Assembly (NCBI GenBank): GCA_015680685.1
Contig: MNCI01001005.1
Span: 344,739 to 408,738 of the forward strand
Length of the DNA: 64,000 nucleotides
Direction: 5' to 3'
Origin: Gnetum montanum
Taxonomy: Eukaryota; Streptophyta; Gnetopsida; Gnetales; Gnetaceae
A model generated the notes under the pieces. That model saw only the letters and a list, made by a program, of their open reading frames with translations. It was not told the origin of the DNA and did not search any database. Numbering within the stretch: position 1 is the stretch's first letter; every line of letters starts with the position of its first letter. Made by a program: the position numbers and the translations under genes. This document shows positions 12,308 to 23,240 of the stretch, one piece after another.

Positions 12308-12959
12308 TCTAAGTCATGATATAATAGGTAAAAAAATCACAATAGGGCTCACCCTATAGTGTAGTAAACTGTTCTAGGTGGGTTCTAGAAGGTCGTGCCC
12401 ACCTAAAGGGCAAGGAATATAGTGTTGTATTTATGATAACACTAGAACTTGAGCATCTCCCAAATCCAAGAAAATAGCCTAAGGCCTCTTGGATGTTGGC
12501 TCAAGCTCCCTGCCACTTCACCTTTAGTAGGTTGATTTGACATGAACTTTAAGATGCGCTAGTTTGCCCTAGGTAGCAATGTCTCAAGTAGGACACCTAC
12601 TGCTTCAATGGACAAGTGTGATCATATGATCACACTAAAGTGGTGAAGTAGGAATTATAAGAATTCCTATGCACCCTCACGAAACTAAACTACCTAGTAT
12701 CCTATATGTGCATGTGGTGTGGAGGACATTTGACATGGGATGACTCATACAACACAAGATCCCCACTAGTTCAACCATAATGAGGGCAAGTTTCAGCAAG
12801 ACCTTGTAATACCACAGTAACAAAAGCATCAATATTGGAAAAGGTAACAAAAATAACAAAAGTAATAGATAAGAAATGCATAAAATAATATAAAAAAAAA
12901 CTAATGTTCACAGGTTTTCTAAATGTTACAATATTAAGAAAAAACTCAAAAAAATTTTA

Positions 12960-13400
12960 ACAATTGGTCATGCTCCCTGCAAAGCATGACATTTTCCAAG
13001 TAAATTTTTCTCTAAGTGTTTGTCACATTGCCAAGAAGTGTGATGATACTGGAACAACGAGAAAAAATTTTGAAAATTTTTCTAAGTACTTGTCATGCTC
13101 CCAGAGAACGTGATAATTGTAGATTGATAAAAACTTTTGAAATTTTTTCTAACTATTTGTCACACTCATAGGGAACATGACAATCTTAGATGTAAAAAAA
13201 ATTTAAAATTTTTCTAAGTGTTAGTCATGCTCTGAGGGAGCATGAAAACTACAGAGTTGCCGAAAACAAAGTTGCAAAAATTTTCCAACTGTTTGTTATG
13301 CTCCTTGGGAGCATGATAATGGTAGAACATGAAAAATTTTTCAAACTTTGAATGTAGCAATGCCAAAAAATTTTCTAACCTTTTGTCACACTCTTAGGGA
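12960..13400. repeat. Degenerate hairpin tandem repeat, about 65 bp per unit
   Basis: Six or so units share TTTTTCTAAGTGTTTGTCATG-like sequence followed by an inverted repeat. The best are TCATGCTCTGAGGGAGCATGA (one short stem with a 3-base loop) at about 13224 and ATGCTCCTTGGGAGCAT at about 13299. Similar phrases (TTTTTCTAAGT followed by GTCACG) occur in the LTR of C at 20053-20100. It lies just upstream, in the minus sense, of the antisense ORFs. Confidence 0.65.
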
Positions 13401-14156
13401 TGCCTAGAGCTTGAAAACCATGGCCTTAGCCAAGTCTTGTCCCTTGGCATGGGACACATAGAAAACCCTGTCCCATCCTATAGTGCAGGACATGCAGGAA
13501 ACCCTTGTTATGCAACATGGCACATAGGGCACCCAAAAACCTTCTGATGTGCTATGCTAATGGTACACGTAAAACCCCTATTCTTTCCCATGACGTGGAG
13601 TGTTACAAAAAATCTTTGCCCATCCCTTGGCATTGAATGCTTAGAAACCCTTGGCAAAACCCTTACCTAGCACTATGGTCCAAGATGCCCCCTAATCCTC
13701 TCTCCAAATAAAAGAAAAAGGAGGAAAGCAAGATCCATGGCATGCACTCCCTCCCTAGCCATGGCACAGTGGTCATGAAAGTGATGGTGGTCCTTGCCCA
13801 TGGCAAATTTCCTTTCAAACCTCCAAAACTCAAAGCCTAAATGCATAAGAAGTAGGGAGGAATCAAAAACCATGAGTGTAGCATGATGGCCTACTTGGAA
13901 AATGGCATCTCTTGGCACTCCTCAACGCATGCCTTGGGAAGACACCATAGGGTGCACTCACCTTCATCAATGTTGGCAAAGCCAGGGTCTCTATGCTCAC
14001 TCCTACATGCCATCTTCTTATTGTCACACTCTAGCTCTCCTATTTTCATGCTCTAGATTTCCTCTATGGATGCTACGCTCTACCTTGGCCACACTATGCT
14101 TGGATGATTGTTGGCTCTAACAGTGAAAATGACAGGTTTACTATGGGTAAAACCTC

Positions 14157-14164
14157 TATTTATA
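14157..14164 (-). promoter_or_regulatory. Candidate TATA box for the antisense unit of element C
   Basis: The minus strand reads TATAAATA within GGGTATAAATAGAGG, a good plant TATA context. It lies about 1.9 kb upstream of the first clear antisense ORF. Position and polarity fit a separate antisense promoter, but a single TATA match is weak evidence alone. Confidence 0.35.
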
Positions 14165-14280
14165 CCCTTCAGGGTCAAATGACATGTCACCCTCCTGGGA
14201 TGTCCTATGTCCCATGTGTAATGTGGGATGCTCCATGTCCTACACATAACACAGAACATCCCATGTCCCACGTAGTGTAA

Positions 14281-14641
14281 CACCCAAAGTTAGAAAAATT
14301 TTCTACCTTTTTCAGCTTCTTACAATTAGAAATTTTTTTTTCATTTTCTACTTGCTCGATAAACATTCAACTTGATCCCATGTTTCAAACATTTCAAGCT
14401 TTGCTTAAACTTACATCCCACACATAGCCTATGGTCAGCTATGATCTTAAACTAGTAATTTTGTGATCAATCGAGGCTACAATAAAGAACACAAAAAATA
14501 ATACAATATACATAAATAAATCACTTTAGATACTACATAGTTAATTCTCATAGAATTGTTTTCCTTATTTTAAGCATTTTCCTTTATTAAAACAAGTACA
14601 ACTTAACATTTTTCTAGTTAATTTGTAGGATCTTTTGAAAA
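14281..14641 (+). promoter_or_regulatory. Leader before RT: hairpin module and candidate splice acceptor
   Basis: A single module (GGTCAGCTATGATC then TTAAACTAGTAA) lies at 14433-14458. A pyrimidine-rich run then leads to ATTTGTAG|GATC with AG at 14627-14628, and the RT start codon follows at 14642. Element A has TTTTGCAG|GAC at 50821-50822 with ATG 10 bases later, so the acceptor is conserved. In Ogre, a Tat-lineage element, an intron between protease and RT is established knowledge. Confidence 0.5.
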
Positions 14642-15992
14642 ATGAACACATATGAGAATCTTCATTCATCCTTAGCCTTCACTGGACCTTATGGAAAACT
14701 CATGAGATACATAAACACAAAACTTTTGGACTTTGAACCGCTTACCTATGACACCAGCATAGTATCTGTAGAGATGTCACTAGATTGGCCAAAACATCTA
14801 GTTCGAGCTCTAGACTTAGAAGCAGGTGACATGACCGAGGATCCCCTCATAGAAGTGCTTGTAACAACATGCAAAAGTAAGGCAAAAACATTGAAACTTA
14901 GCTTCTTACTAGAGCCTCAAATCCAAAAAATCATCTTTAAATTCCTTAGTAACAATGTCAAGGAATTCACATGGTCTTACAAGGACATGTTAGGCTTAGA
15001 CCCATGTATAATATAGCATAACATTATCCTAGATCCATGCATTAAACCAGTTAAACAAAAGGATCATAAAATTAATCTTGAGGTCACATTGGCCATTTTC
15101 AATGAGATCACTAAGCTTTAGAAAGCTAATTTCATTCAGGTAGTTAACTATGCAAACTGGGTTTCAAATATCATAGTTGTCCCCAAGAAAAATAGAAGTA
15201 CATGCATTTGCATAGACTTCTAGGACCTAAAAAAGGAAATTATTAAAGATGATTTTCCATTGCCTAGTATTGGCCAACTCATTGATACTATGGCCAATCA
15301 TGCCTTGTTATCCTTCATGGATGGGTTCTCAAGGTACAACCAAATTTGCATTAACCCAGAGCACCAGCTTACCACTACTGACCCCCTAGGGTACATTTTT
15401 TTATACAATGATGACATTTGGAGTAAAGAACACAGGAGCAACATATCAACATGCAATGACATACATCTTTAGTGACTATTTATTAGAATTTCTTAATGAC
15501 TACATTGGAAATATAGCAGTTAAGTCCAAAATGGCTCATGACCACATGAATGACTTGGACCGTGTCCTCAAACATTACCATAGACATGACCTTAGGCTTA
15601 ATACCAAAAAGTATGTCTTTGTCATCAAAACTGGTTGCGTGTTAGGCTTTTTGATATTGAAAGCAAGAATACATGTAGGCCCCAACAAGATCAAGGTTAT
15701 CACCAACATGACGCTACAAGAAAACCTTAAAGAGTTACGTAGGTTACAAGGTAGGATACAGTTCATACATAGGTTTATTGAAAGGTTGACTAATAAGTTA
15801 CAACCAATGCAACATTTGCTTAAAAAGGGGATCAACCTTGAGTGGACAGCTCAATGCCAAGAGACATTTGACAACCTAAAAAAGGAGCTAGCTCAAATTC
15901 CAATAGTCTATCCTTTGCAAAGAGATAAACACTTTTACATTTACCTTACAACCTCAAACATATCCATTACTTCCTTGCTTTTTCAAAAGTGA
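14642..15992 (+). pseudogene. Reverse transcriptase of element C (inactive)
   Basis: The region opens MNTYENLHSSLAFTGPYGKL and keeps the N-terminal stretch shared with A (ALDLEAGDMTEDPL). The RT core follows in pieces: SNIIVVPKK-like sequence at about 15165, CICIDF*DLK with TAG in place of the conserved Arg at about 15222, SFMDGFSRYNQI at about 15312, and LNDYIGNIAVKS at about 15493, where A has YVDD. Loss of both catalytic aspartates means this RT cannot work even apart from its stops (15014, 15120, 15222) and the frameshift near 15400. The C-terminal part (15575-15992) runs into the connection and first RNase H. Confidence 0.85.
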
Positions 15993-16720
15993 GATGATGG
16001 CTTAGAGGTTCCTAATTACTACTTAAGCCATGCGTTAGTAGCACACAAGGTAAAGTATAACAATGTGGAGAAAAATTGTCTCACCTTAGTCTTTATGCTT
16101 TAAAAGTGGAGACACTACCTTTTCTACAATCAAGTTAGTGTCATCTGCAAGAGCAATGTACTTAAGGCTATTACAAAAAAAATATATGAAAGTAGTATAA
16201 TAGCAAGGTGGAAGGCAATAACCGTGGAGTTTAACCTACACTACATAGTGCAAGAATCCACAAAAGGTCAAGCAATAGTTGCATAACTTATGACTTCACC
16301 CATAGATAATCAGGTAATGATAGATCTAGAATTCCTGAATGAGCATGTCAATAGTATAAGCCAAGTACTTGCAAATTTCGAGGCCATTTTGCACTTTGAC
16401 AGTGCTTTGACCACACAAGGTGGTAGTGCCACTACCGTTATCATATTCCACTCTAGGGTGATCCAATCCTTTGCATATCACTTTGTATTTCTTTGTACAA
16501 ATAACATGGTATAGTACAAAGGTCTACTTAGAGGCATCTTAGCATCTCAAGAGTTAGGAATCTAAAACATAGTAGTCTAAGGTGTTTTGCAACTAGTTAT
16601 TAACCAAGTCACAAATGTGTACACTTGTAAGGCATAACATCTACAACCTTACTATGATTTGGCAAAACAATTGCTTAAACAATTTTCAACCATAGGTGTC
16701 CAACATATCCCCTACAATGA
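15993..16720 (+). pseudogene. RNase H and archaeal-type RNase H of element C (broken)
   Basis: The first RNase H continues from RT (FYIYLTTSNISITSLLFQK, then YYLSHAL). The second, archaeal-type domain is at about 16390-16620: LHFDSALTTQGGSATTV holds the first Asp, CTNNMV*YKGLLRG matches A's CTNNVAEYEGLLRG with the Glu lost next to a stop, and LVINQVTN ends the domain. A dual RNase H is the marker of Tat elements. Several stops are present. Confidence 0.75.
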
Positions 16721-17029
16721 AAATTTCATAGCTAACACACTAGCTACTTTAGCCTTAAGCATAGCATCAAACATGTTTTCCACTTTTCCTACTTCAATAA
16801 TGGATTACACTAAACTTATACTCATGTAACAAGCATCACATCCATAAATACAGCTCATGCCCAAGAGTGGTATGATGATATTAAAGCATACCTCCAATAG
16901 GGAGAGCCCCCACAAAACTTAACATTTTCTCAAAAGGATGCAGTATGAAAATGAGCATGGTAGTACGTCCTCATAGGTGACAGTAGCTTATGTCATTGAT
17001 CTTATGATAGAATATTGTTAACTTGCATT

Positions 17030-18095
17030 AGTGGCAGTGAAGCACAAAAGATCATTGACCAAGTGCATGAAGGATTATGTGGGGGTCATATAGCTCCTAG
17101 GGAAATGGGAGAAAAAATCATATGTCTAGGCTATTATTAGCCTTACATGGAGTGCAACTACATCTCCAAGGTTAGGACATGTGTCGCGTGTCAGCGGCAT
17201 GGGAACCTAATGCATGTGTCACCTACTAATTTCATACTACGTAGATCACGTGGCCATTTCAATGTTTGGGGTTGGACATCATAGGGCCTATAACACCTAA
17301 GTCTTTAAGAGGATGTAGCTTCACCATTACTGCAACTAAGTATTTCACAAAGTGGTTTGAAGATATTCCCCTTAGGAAGAAAACATTACAGCAAGTTTTC
17401 AAGTTCATTCTTGAAAACATAGTGACCTGATTTAGTCTCCCCATGACTATAGTAATAGACAATGGACCAAAATTTAGTAGTGTAGAAACCAAAGCCTTCT
17501 GTGAAAACCTTGGCATTAAGCACTCTTTTTTATCACTGTACTACCCTCAAGTGAATGGTCAAGTGGAGGCTACGAACAAGGTCATCATCAATCTTCTAAA
17601 GAGGATGCTTAACAATAGTAAGCAACAATGGCATGAACAACTAGTCTATGCACTATGGACCTACCACACAACATGTAGAACTATGATAGGTAAAACATCA
17701 TAGTCTTTTGTATGGCTATAAAGTAGTGTTTCCTCTTGAATTGCAAGTCCCATCACTCTGCATGATCCTCTCAAACTTCATTGATGAGATTTAGAACAAT
17801 GAGTTGCGAACCATCAACATCGACTCTATAGAGGAGGAGCACATGCAAACACTTGATCACATCAAGTGGTATCAATAGAAGCAATGGAAAAAGCACTACC
17901 ACAATTAGCATCAACACCTAATCAAGAAAGGGGACCTAGTCCTCAAGGTCATTTGTATGCCCGTGAACAAATTCTCAGCCAACTGGAAAGGGCCTTTCTT
18001 GATCACTAAAGCATATGAAAATGGAGCCTTCAAGCTTGATGATCTAGATAGAAATGAGTTTACCAATCCTGTTAACCACTCATACTTGTAAATGT
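17030..18095 (+). pseudogene. Integrase of element C (broken)
   Basis: The HHCC zinc region starts near 17050 (VHEGLCGGHIAP) and CVACQRH follows at about 17185. The catalytic core is best seen in 17443-17703: VIDNGPKFSS with the second Asp, and YYPQVNGQVEATNK with the Glu. The C-terminal part continues to about 18090 (NKFSANWKGPF, then NPVNHSYL). Frameshifts and stops interrupt it (for example near 17290 and 17700). It aligns throughout with the integrase of A. Confidence 0.85.
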
Positions 18096-18137
18096 ACTAC
18101 AGAAGACATGTAGTATCACATCAACAACAAAAGCAAG

Positions 18138-19128
18138 GTAAGTAGACCATTCACTATGACGTTAAACTAGCATAGAACATCCACTATGATGTTAAACTAG
18201 CACAAATTATGTAATATGATGTTAAAATAGCATAGAATGTCCTTGGGCTATGACGTTAAACTGGCACCCATATCATGGTCTTCTATGATCTTCAATTGAC
18301 CATCCACCATTTGCTACAATGTTAAACTAGCACAATGGTCTGCTAGGATCTTACACTAGCACATCATGATCTGCCTAGACCTTAAACTGGGAACATGGTA
18401 TGCTAGCACCTTAATATAGCATAATAAGTGATCTAATAAGACCTAAAACTAGGTTTTCAGTTTAGAGCCTACAATTCAACATACATAGTTCTGTGAACAA
18501 GCAATCGAGAATACTTTCAATCTTCCATCTTCTATCGCATACCCACACATCTTGGGTAGAATGGGATGGGGTGTTGTAGTTCTAAAATGAAGTTCACATC
18601 ATCAAGGAAAAATCCTCTGGGACATTTTTAGCATCACTATCCCTAGCATCTTGCTGATCTTCTAGAGATGTCGTTTGACATCTTACTAACTTTCCAAAGC
18701 TACCACCAGCACTGCTAATCATTTTGGCCATAGCTCTCACCACCACCAACATTTGCTGGAGTCCTAGTAGTCCTGTCACCTAGCCATAACACTACCATCC
18801 TTTGGCCCTCACCATTTATTGAGCTTGGAAGAACATTTAGTAGCATGATTCTCTGCCATGTTGCTGGGTTTCCTGGATCCTTTCTTCAATGAAAAATCTT
18901 GAGCACCTGCATCACCATTGCTCCTAGCCACTTGAGTGCTCACTTCTAGTGTGGCTGCTAGAGTTTTCTAGCCTACCACCACTAATGCCTATACTAGCCT
19001 TCCCTCTTTGGACATTGCATGTAATTGACACAACACTTGTAGCCCTTGCAATTCCCCAAGCAAACATGACTTCATCCTCATCTCACATGGTGGTTTTTTT
19101 TCTTGTTTTCTCTATGTTGTGTTTGCAG
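18138..19128 (+). other. Putative intron after integrase (element C)
   Basis: A strong donor, AGCAAG|GTAAGT, follows the integrase end. A pyrimidine-rich run with TGTTTGCAG|GATGAAGCC ends the interval. The corresponding intervals are 990 bp in A (55983-56972) and 521 bp in B (63330-63850), with the same donor and acceptor phrasing. The interval holds the module array. Splicing is inferred from sequence only. Confidence 0.45.
18140..18460 (+). repeat. Module array after integrase, element C (about 10 units)
   Basis: Units of about 28-36 bp follow the plan short stem (GTC...GAC or a variant), TTAAACTAGCA, spacer. Examples are CACTATGACGTTAAACTAGC at about 18151 and CTGCCTAGACCTTAAACTGG at about 18370. 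Spacing and sequence are irregular, unlike a young satellite. Confidence 0.85.
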
Positions 19129-19290
19129 GATGAAGCCTAGGTGGCACCATTCAAGGGTGTGTTTAATCATAATGGCAAGGCAGTGCATTGTTTTGATGTG
19201 TCTTCTTTGGCTCACCTAGCTACTTAAGAGTGCACATCCCTACTATCCCCTCAGCCAAACTAACCTCTACCTCTTGATCTTTCAATCTCC
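19129..19290 (+). other. Short conserved segment after the putative intron (element C)
   Basis: Reading from the candidate acceptor, one frame gives KGVFNHNGKAVHCFDV and later ECTS. Element B gives KGASHHNGKSPHCFDV and ECTS at the same place (about 63870-63965). Conservation between two old copies suggests a former coding exon or a constrained 3' segment. No function is known to me. Confidence 0.45.
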
Positions 19291-19967
19291 CTTGCAAGAT
19301 TCATCAATGCATATGAAACCCTTTCCTATAGTTAGCCACTAAACCCATGATGGATGTAATGCAACTCATCCCATGGGGAGCCTTTGTGGGCTGGTCAAAG
19401 CCTGAAACAAATATAACACAACTCATCCTTGGGAGAAAACACCTATCCTATAGATGTGACATGGTTGCCTCTAAGCAAATGTGGTACATAGTTCACCCGA
19501 CAATACAAAAAAAAAAAGGAAAGAAATCAAAGAAAAAGAAGAATAAAAAAAGAAAGAGAAAAGGGAGAAAAGAAAATGGAATGAGTCAAGTGCCCAAGTC
19601 AAATGGCATAGTTTTTGTTTCATAACTGGTCTGGCCTTGGATAAACCATCTCACAAACACTTTGACAAGAGGTCAAAAATCAAAGGGTAAGCCACCTCTA
19701 CATGCTGACTCCCTCATAAGCACTTTGATGAGGGATCATGATTTGGTGATAAGCCATTGTGGTGTGGCATCCTTCAATTATCCTCTTCATCCATTGTCCC
19801 TTGACCCAGCTCCCTAACCTGTTCCCTACCAATACCTCATTCTCTTGGCACTCTCAAGTATAATGAAGCATTATCTAAGTAGGAACTAACAAATTGTGTT
19901 GATGTCATGTTCATCATGGTGTTTCTTATTCTTTTTTAATGTCTTTCATGCCACTCCTCCAAACATC
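19291..19967. other. 3' untranslated stretch of element C
   Basis: No domain seen. It includes an A/AG-rich run at about 19505-19580 and ends at the polypurine tract. Confidence 0.35.
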
Positions 19968-19983
19968 AAAAAAGAGGGGCCAA
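19968..19983 (+). other. Polypurine tract of element C
   Basis: AAAAAAGAGGGGCCAA stands immediately before the LTR start TGAAACACC. Element A has AAAGGGGGGCCAT in the same position at 57557-57569. This is where plus-strand DNA synthesis would be primed. Confidence 0.75.
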
Positions 19984-20904
19984 TGAAACACCACCAATTT
20001 TAGGCTTCTACAGTTCCATGGAAAATTTGTCTAAGTGTCAAAACTTGCGAAAAATTTTTCTAAGTTTGGTGTCACGTTGTGCAACGTAGATAGCGTAGCA
20101 TACTAGAATTCCTATTTTTTGCAAAATGTTTCTCTAAGTCTACCTACAATGCTCCCCAGCATAGCCAGTGTAGGACACACTTCCATGATCAATGTACACA
20201 AATGTCAAGCTAGAAGTGGTCAAGATCTACTTGGTATGGACTAGATAGTTTGGAAAATTTTCTATCTCTCGGGTTGTCAAGCTCACTACACTCTTCAACT
20301 CACCTAGCTTGACACATGTCCTTGTTGCCAGTCCATCCAAGTACTAGGCTAGAGGTTGTCAAAAGTGCTTAGGATAGATGAAATAATTTGGCAATTTTTC
20401 TACCTTCCGGGCCTATCACACTTTGCTATGATACACAGCATAGCTAGCATGACATAGGTTTTAGGGCCAAATTTTTCTAAGTGTTGGACAAGAACTCTGT
20501 CAAGCTATCTAAACATGGAAGATGCATTTGGCAATTTTCTGACTTTCGAGATTGCTGGTCCTACTATACCCTAGAATGTGATCAGTGTGCCATGGAGAAA
20601 CATTGCAAATTTCATCAAAACCTGACAAAGTACTCATGCTACGCTTTTCTATGCTACATAACATAGACAACATGAAAATTAAAAATCTACAAAAATTTTC
20701 TAAGTGTTCACACTACGCTCCATCATGCTGTGTAGCGTAGAGAACATGACACTTGGGAAATGCCTCCAAATGCCTCTAAAAGCTCCAAAAATTCAACATC
20801 AACCTTCATTTTAGCTTTGATGTCCCTTCGATGACCAAGATCAGTAGTTTGCTTTACTTTTGCACCTTTCATTGATCCCAAAAATTGTTCCTATGCTTGA
20901 CCCT
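19984..20904 (+). repeat. 3' LTR of element C (cut by element D)
   Basis: It starts TGAAACACCACC, like A's TGAAACACCGTG, right after the polypurine tract. It contains repeats with phrases such as GTGCAACGTAGATAGCGTAGC (two half-phrases), like the LTR of B. It ends where the TGATGAATCAT start of the element D LTR appears; the rest of the LTR is not found on the far side of D. Confidence 0.7.
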
Positions 20905-21790
20905 TGATGAATCATAATTTTTTAGGCTTTGATATCGGACCCACGATATCAGATCCATAATATCAGGTATGTGATATCGTGACCTAAACAATGATATTAG
21001 ATACACAATATCATGAATCCTGTGTGGGCCTAAAAATACACATGTGGGCACATGGGAAAGTTAGTTAGGAATTAGTTCTTAGTCAATTTGTTTTTTAGTC
21101 ATTTGTTAGTTCTTCTCAACCCTTTCTCCCAATGCATGCCCACAGTGTGGTGATTGTAGTTATACGACACCTTTATTTGAGTGTGACGTACTTGGACACA
21201 CACATGACTAGCAATAAAGATTGAGATTACTTCATCATTACAGCACTCACTTAGTTTTAGTTTAATTATTATTTATTACTTTTGTAATTAATATCACTCA
21301 CCCTCATTTCCTATCCTATTATTAATCATGGAATGAGTACGAATTAACCACGAGCATTTAAGTGTAACTACTTGGTAACCTAGTAGCATACCTAGGACAT
21401 GCCCTTGGTAATCCCATTGGTAGTGGTACACGAGGTCCAAGATGTGTATGGATGATTAAGGAATAGATAATCATTACACTTAGGCTCGCTTAGATTCTCT
21501 CCTCCAATTTCCTTGTAGTTAGATTCTCTCTCTCTCTCTCTCTCCTCCTTAATCTAATTAAAGTTATTTTCCATTGCCTCTAGGAGTAGCAGTAGTTTAG
21601 AACCACATCCTACACCTCACTCTAGACTAAACCATATGTGACAACATAAATACTATTCTATGTGGGAAGACAACGAACTATGATCAAGTAACTATCTAGA
21701 TACCATAAGTATCCCATCTGTGAAGTTCGACCAGATTATGCATGAATGCTCATATTCATATGGTTGAGTATAGGGGTACCTTGCCACTCA
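20905..21790 (+). repeat. 5' LTR of element D
   Basis: It starts TGATGAATCATAATTTTTT, close to the E LTR start TGATAAATCATTTTTTT, and ends TACCTTGCCACTCA. At 20932-21013 there is a cluster of GATATC-type words, as in the LTRs of E and G. A (CT)n tract lies at 21525-21544. Confidence 0.8.
21525..21544 (+). repeat. (CT)n microsatellite in the element D LTR
   Basis: About ten CT dinucleotides in a row, downstream in the LTR. Confidence 0.9.
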
Positions 21791-21794
21791 AAAT

Positions 21795-21813
21795 TGGCAC
21801 CATTGCTAGGGAA
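21795..21813 (+). other. Primer binding site of element D
   Basis: TGGCACCATTGCTAGGGAA lies four bases after the LTR end. It is a slightly decayed form of the TGGCGCCGTTGCCGGGGA type seen in many plant Ty3/gypsy elements of the Athila group. Confidence 0.75.
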
Positions 21814-21945
21814 AATGCTAGTTATTTAGATTAGTTACATCATACAATATCACTGTAACAAAGTATTCACGATATATCTTTTAGAAAAAAAATTAATTTC
21901 AATTAAGTCACACATGATTCACAACAATGTCTCTCTCACAAGACT

Positions 21946-23240
21946 ATGATAATGCAACAACCAGTAAGGAAATTCATTGAAGAACCAACGAATTATACGA
22001 TGATGAAGACGAAGTTTGGAGTACTCAATCTAATGTATGGGTCTCCTATCTACATAAACAAAGACAACATTGTACCAACTTACAAACTCATAATCTACCT
22101 AGTGATGATGAACCCTTACTGGCCACTAGGAGCCTAGTGCATATACAAGAGGCTATTAGAATATCTTGCAAGCATCGTAAGGAAAGTTGTCTACCCAAGC
22201 TTGATTTAAATAACTTTCCCAAATTTTCAGAAGGCTATGATTGAGATCTGCAACATCATTCACAAGCCTTCCATGATGCCTATGTATGGAACAATATTGA
22301 TAATGGGTGGAAAAAACTTAAGCTCTTTCCTACAAAACTCGTTGGCCAAGAAAAAGTATGTTATGGGTCCTTAAGACCAAAATCAATTTGATGTTGGCCG
22401 ACAATGGTAGAACTATTTAATGAAAGATATCAAACCTACGCAAGAGTGTCAGCCTTGAAGAGACAAATCCAAGAATGGAAACAAGGGCAACATAAACCCT
22501 TCGACATGGCCTTAGAAAGATACTATTCATTGTTAAACAATTTCCCACACCATGGATTCTCTGAGGAAAGGCTAATGTATCACATCATGGATGGGCTCCG
22601 TAATGAAACAAGGGAGACCCTAGGGATGTATGCTCAAGGTCAACTATATGAGCTATGAACCCACCAATTCTAGGAGCTTATTAAGTAGGTAGCAAAAGAA
22701 GAAGGAGAAATGGCTAAATGGGAGAATGTTGAAAGCTCTCAATGGGACCAAAATCTCAAATTAACAAAGGTCCATCATCATGAAGATGAGAAATCCACTC
22801 ACCTCAAGGAGGTGGAATCATCTTTGCTAGTACTACAATCACTAGATGAAATTGAGGCAAACATCAATAAGATGATGGAATGGATGCATGAAAAATGTGG
22901 AGAATATACCAACACTATTAGAGGTAGAACCATGATGAACTAAGAAGCAAGATAGAACACCCTTAGACAATCAGAAAGAAGGATTGAAGAGAATAAGAAC
23001 TCAACGTATCAATGTAATGTTTTCCTATACAATAACCCCAAAGGTCAATGCCTAATATTTTCACATCTACATGAGTATTGGGAAAGAATGTTACATCCAA
23101 AGTTCGTACAAAAATACTATGTTCAATCACAATGGCAAAAATCCTAGTTGTGGGAGAGGCCACCCTCAAATTGGTCACATCCTTCATATCATTTGAACAC
23201 AAGTGCTTATTAGGTTTAGCATCATGTTTCCCCAACTAGG
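21946..23240 (+). pseudogene. gag of element D
   Basis: The capsid-like core is at 22404-22658: VELFNERYQTYARVSALKRQ, then WKQGQHKPFDMALERYYSLL, PHHGFSEERL and GMYAQGQL. E encodes the matching phrases LELFNDKYQMYSQVSNLRK, WKQGNNEPLDATIG and GIYAQGRLTKL on the minus strand. The upstream part (21946-22140) and a helix-rich downstream part (22710-22943) are in separate frames with stops between. It lacks an intact reading frame. Confidence 0.75.

Larger units (their letters stand above)
5131..20904 (+). mobile_element. Element C: old Tat-like Ty3/gypsy retrotransposon, 5' truncated
   Basis: The order is gag, protease, antisense coding block, RT, RNase H, archaeal-type RNase H, integrase, repeat array, polypurine tract, 3' LTR. 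The second RNase H after the ordinary one marks the Tat lineage of plant Ty3/gypsy elements. At protein level C is a clear relative of A and B, but it is riddled with stops and frameshifts and is AT-rich. No 5' LTR is found. The 3' LTR, starting TGAAACACC like that of A, is cut by the start of element D at 20905. Its length of nearly 16 kb is large but within the range known for Tat/Ogre-type elements. Confidence 0.8.
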
